Below, one piece after another: positions 6,151-7,920 of a stretch of 7,920 nucleotides of DNA. The notes under the pieces were generated by a model. The model searched no databases and was not told the DNA's origin. It was given only the letters and a program-made list of their open reading frames with translations. Position numbers and translations under genes: made by a program. Numbering within the stretch: position 1 is the stretch's first letter; every line of letters begins with the position of its first letter. The stretch covers positions 1-7,920 of the forward strand of contig CANFVI010000072.1 in NCBI GenBank assembly GCA_947450405.1, given 5' to 3'. This stretch comes from Flavobacteriales bacterium. Lineage in GTDB: Bacteria; Bacteroidota; Bacteroidia; NS11-12g; UBA955.

Positions 6151-7920
6151 ATGGCTAAAATTAGTATCAATATTGCATCCGGAGCAATTGAAAAACGCAA
6201 CGTTGTTGTGGGAATAGATTTAGGTACCACCAATTCATTGGTTGCCTACACCCCTTCGGGCAAATTAGAGCCACTTTTGGTGGGAGATAACAACGATTTT
6301 ATTGTGCCTTCGGTGGTGCATTTCGATGGAAATAACATTCCCGTTGTTGGTAATAAAGCCAAACAACTCATTGCCCAACATCCAGAAAGAACCATTTTTA
6401 GTGTGAAAAGATTGCTAGGGAAAAATTATCAAGATATTTCCGAGCATACTGATTATTTGGGATATAAAATCATAAACGACGACCAAGACAATTTGGTGAA
6501 AGTGAATATTGGTGGAGTTTATTACAACCCAATTCAATTGAGCGCCATTATCCTTCAAGAACTAAAAGAAAAAGCCCAAAATTATTTAAACGCAACCGTA
6601 GATAAAGCGGTGATAACAGTTCCTGCATATTTTAATGATGCCCAACGACAAGCCACCCGCGATGCAGGTAAGTTGGCAGGATTAGACGTTTTGCGTATTG
6701 TAAATGAACCAACAGCTGCAAGCTTGGCATACGGAATGAACCAAACTGATCAAGATAAAACCATTTTGGTTTTTGATTTGGGGGGAGGGACATTCGACGT
6801 TTCAATTTTGAGACTAGAGCAAGGCGTATTTGAAGTGATTGCCACCCATGGCGATACTTATTTGGGAGGTGATGATATTGACAAAGCGCTTATTGAATAT
6901 TGGTTGAAATTGAACGGTCTGGAAATTGAACATTTGAATCAAAACCAAATTCAAGCGTTGAGATTGGCAGCAGAAAATGCAAAAATAGCACTGTCAAATT
7001 CGCCTGAATTGCCTTACAATACCCCGTTGCAGTTTGGAAATGTGCAATTAAATACGTATATTGAGTATAAAACCTTGGTTGAATTGGCTCAGTCAATTTT
7101 AAATAAATCAATGAATTGTGTTAATTTGGCGTTGAAAGATGCCAAACTGTTGCCAAATCAAATAGACGAAATTGTAATGGTTGGAGGAAGTACTCGTTTT
7201 CCTGAAATTTATAAACTATTGTCAACTAAATTCCCTGGGGTTCATGTAAATAACCAAATCAATCCAGATGAAGTTGTTGCCCTTGGTGCTGCCATTGAAG
7301 CAGATATTTTGGCGGGCAACCGAAAAGACATTTTGTTATTGGATGTTACTCCGTTGTCGTTGGGAATTGAAACAGCTGGAGAATTGATGGATGTACTTAT
7401 CCCTCGAAATTCAAAAATACCTACCAGAGTTGGCAGAGAGTATACTACATCTGTAGATGGGCAAGTCAATTTGAAAATTGCTGTTTACCAGGGCGAACGT
7501 GAACTGGTTTCACAAAATAGAAAACTTGGAGAGTTTATTTTGAAGAACATCCCAGCTATGCCGGCAGGTTTTCCAAAAATCGAAATCCAATTTGCCATCA
7601 ATGCCGATGGGGTTTTGAAAGTGGCTGCAAAAGAATTGCGCAGTGGTATCATGCAAGAGGTGGATATTCAGCCAACTTATGGCTTAACAGACGCCGAAGT
7701 TGAAACAATGCTCGAAAGTGGAATGATTAACGCCCAAGCTGATATTGAACTTAGGTTAGAAAAAGAAGCACAAAACGAAGCAGAACAGCTTATTTATACT
7801 GCCAAACGCTTCCTAGAAAAACATGGCATTTTACTTACTTCAGAAGAAATTTTAGGCACCGAACAACGAATTGAAAGTTTGCGTGGTCTATTACTTTCAA
7901 ACAACCGCAATGAAATATTG
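6151..7920 (+). CDS. hscA: Fe-S cluster assembly chaperone HscA (Hsp70 family), C-terminus off right edge
   Basis: The reading frame is open for 590 codons to the window edge; full HscA is around 620, so only the end of the helical lid is missing. The nucleotide-binding domain shows GIDLGTTNS (21-29), VITVPAYFND (from about 154), NEPTAA (185-190), DLGGGTFDVS (about 209-218), GDTYLGGDDID (about 234-244) and VGGSTRF (about 344-350). The substrate-binding domain opens with LLLDVTPLSLGIET (from about 395). The helical part starts at YGLTDAEVETML (about 509). Features that separate it from DnaK are the N-terminal extension MAKISINIASG before the first strand, LEPLLVGDNNDFIVPSVV, and the HscA-style 'GLTDAEVETML-SGM' entry to the lid. 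HscA uses ATP with HscB to transfer clusters from the IscU scaffold. No hscB or isc gene is visible here; they may lie beyond 7920. Confidence 0.9.
   Translation, partial: MAKISINIASGAIEKRNVVVGIDLGTTNSLVAYTPSGKLEPLLVGDNNDFIVPSVVHFDGNNIPVVGNKAKQLIAQHPERTIFSVKRLLGKNYQDISEHTDYLGYKIINDDQDNLVKVNIGGVYYNPIQLSAIILQELKEKAQNYLNATVDKAVITVPAYFNDAQRQATRDAGKLAGLDVLRIVNEPTAASLAYGMNQTDQDKTILVFDLGGGTFDVSILRLEQGVFEVIATHGDTYLGGDDIDKALIEYWLKLNGLEIEHLNQNQIQALRLAAENAKIALSNSPELPYNTPLQFGNVQLNTYIEYKTLVELAQSILNKSMNCVNLALKDAKLLPNQIDEIVMVGGSTRFPEIYKLLSTKFPGVHVNNQINPDEVVALGAAIEADILAGNRKDILLLDVTPLSLGIETAGELMDVLIPRNSKIPTRVGREYTTSVDGQVNLKIAVYQGERELVSQNRKLGEFILKNIPAMPAGFPKIEIQFAINADGVLKVAAKELRSGIMQEVDIQPTYGLTDAEVETMLESGMINAQADIELRLEKEAQNEAEQLIYTAKRFLEKHGILLTSEEILGTEQRIESLRGLLLSNNRNEIL

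Noticed and set aside
6890..7469. Two minus-strand ORFs (6890-7111 and 7242-7469) opposite hscA
   Set aside because: They are antisense shadows of conserved Hsp70 coding sequence with no features of their own.
6151..7920. Calling the Hsp70 gene dnaK
   Set aside because: The N-terminal extension before GIDLGTTNS, the LLVGDNNDFIVPS segment and the GLTDAEVETM lid entry fit HscA better than DnaK.

Overview
The window comes from an AT-rich genome of the phylum Bacteroidota. Four things point there: a type IX secretion (T9SS) C-terminal sorting domain, HmuY-family proteins beside a TonB-dependent receptor, a TAnnTTTG-type promoter element, and the absence of clear Shine-Dalgarno sequences. I cannot resolve a lower rank from the sequence.

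Layout. Positions 1-5962 are a tightly packed minus-strand cluster, read from right to left. It starts with a secreted protein of two HmuY-like domains plus a T9SS sorting domain (5962-4640). Then come a TonB-dependent outer-membrane receptor with FRAP and NPNL motifs (4626-2353), a lipoprotein of two HmuY-like domains (2350-1325), an exported six-bladed PD40/TolB-like propeller (1304-228), and the first 76 codons of recO (228-1, running off the left edge). Gaps between these genes are 13, 2 and 20 bp, and the last pair overlaps by one base, so the set reads as one operon. On the plus strand, hscA, the specialised Hsp70 of iron-sulfur cluster assembly, starts at 6151 and runs off the right edge.

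The 188-bp gap 5963-6150 is the only intergenic region of any size. It holds a good sigma-ABfr-type promoter for hscA, a weaker candidate for the minus-strand operon, and four inverted repeats.

How the genes may work together (inference). The secreted HmuY-like protein would capture haem or a similar ligand, the surface lipoprotein would pass it on, and the receptor would import it using TonB energy. HscA, which uses iron for Fe-S clusters, diverges from the same control region. The most unusual points are: two tandem-HmuY proteins flanking one receptor, one with a cluster of histidines and the other with none; a perfect 13-bp hairpin inside the receptor gene just after the signal-peptide codons; a probable TTG start for the receptor; and paired inverted repeats around the hscA promoter.
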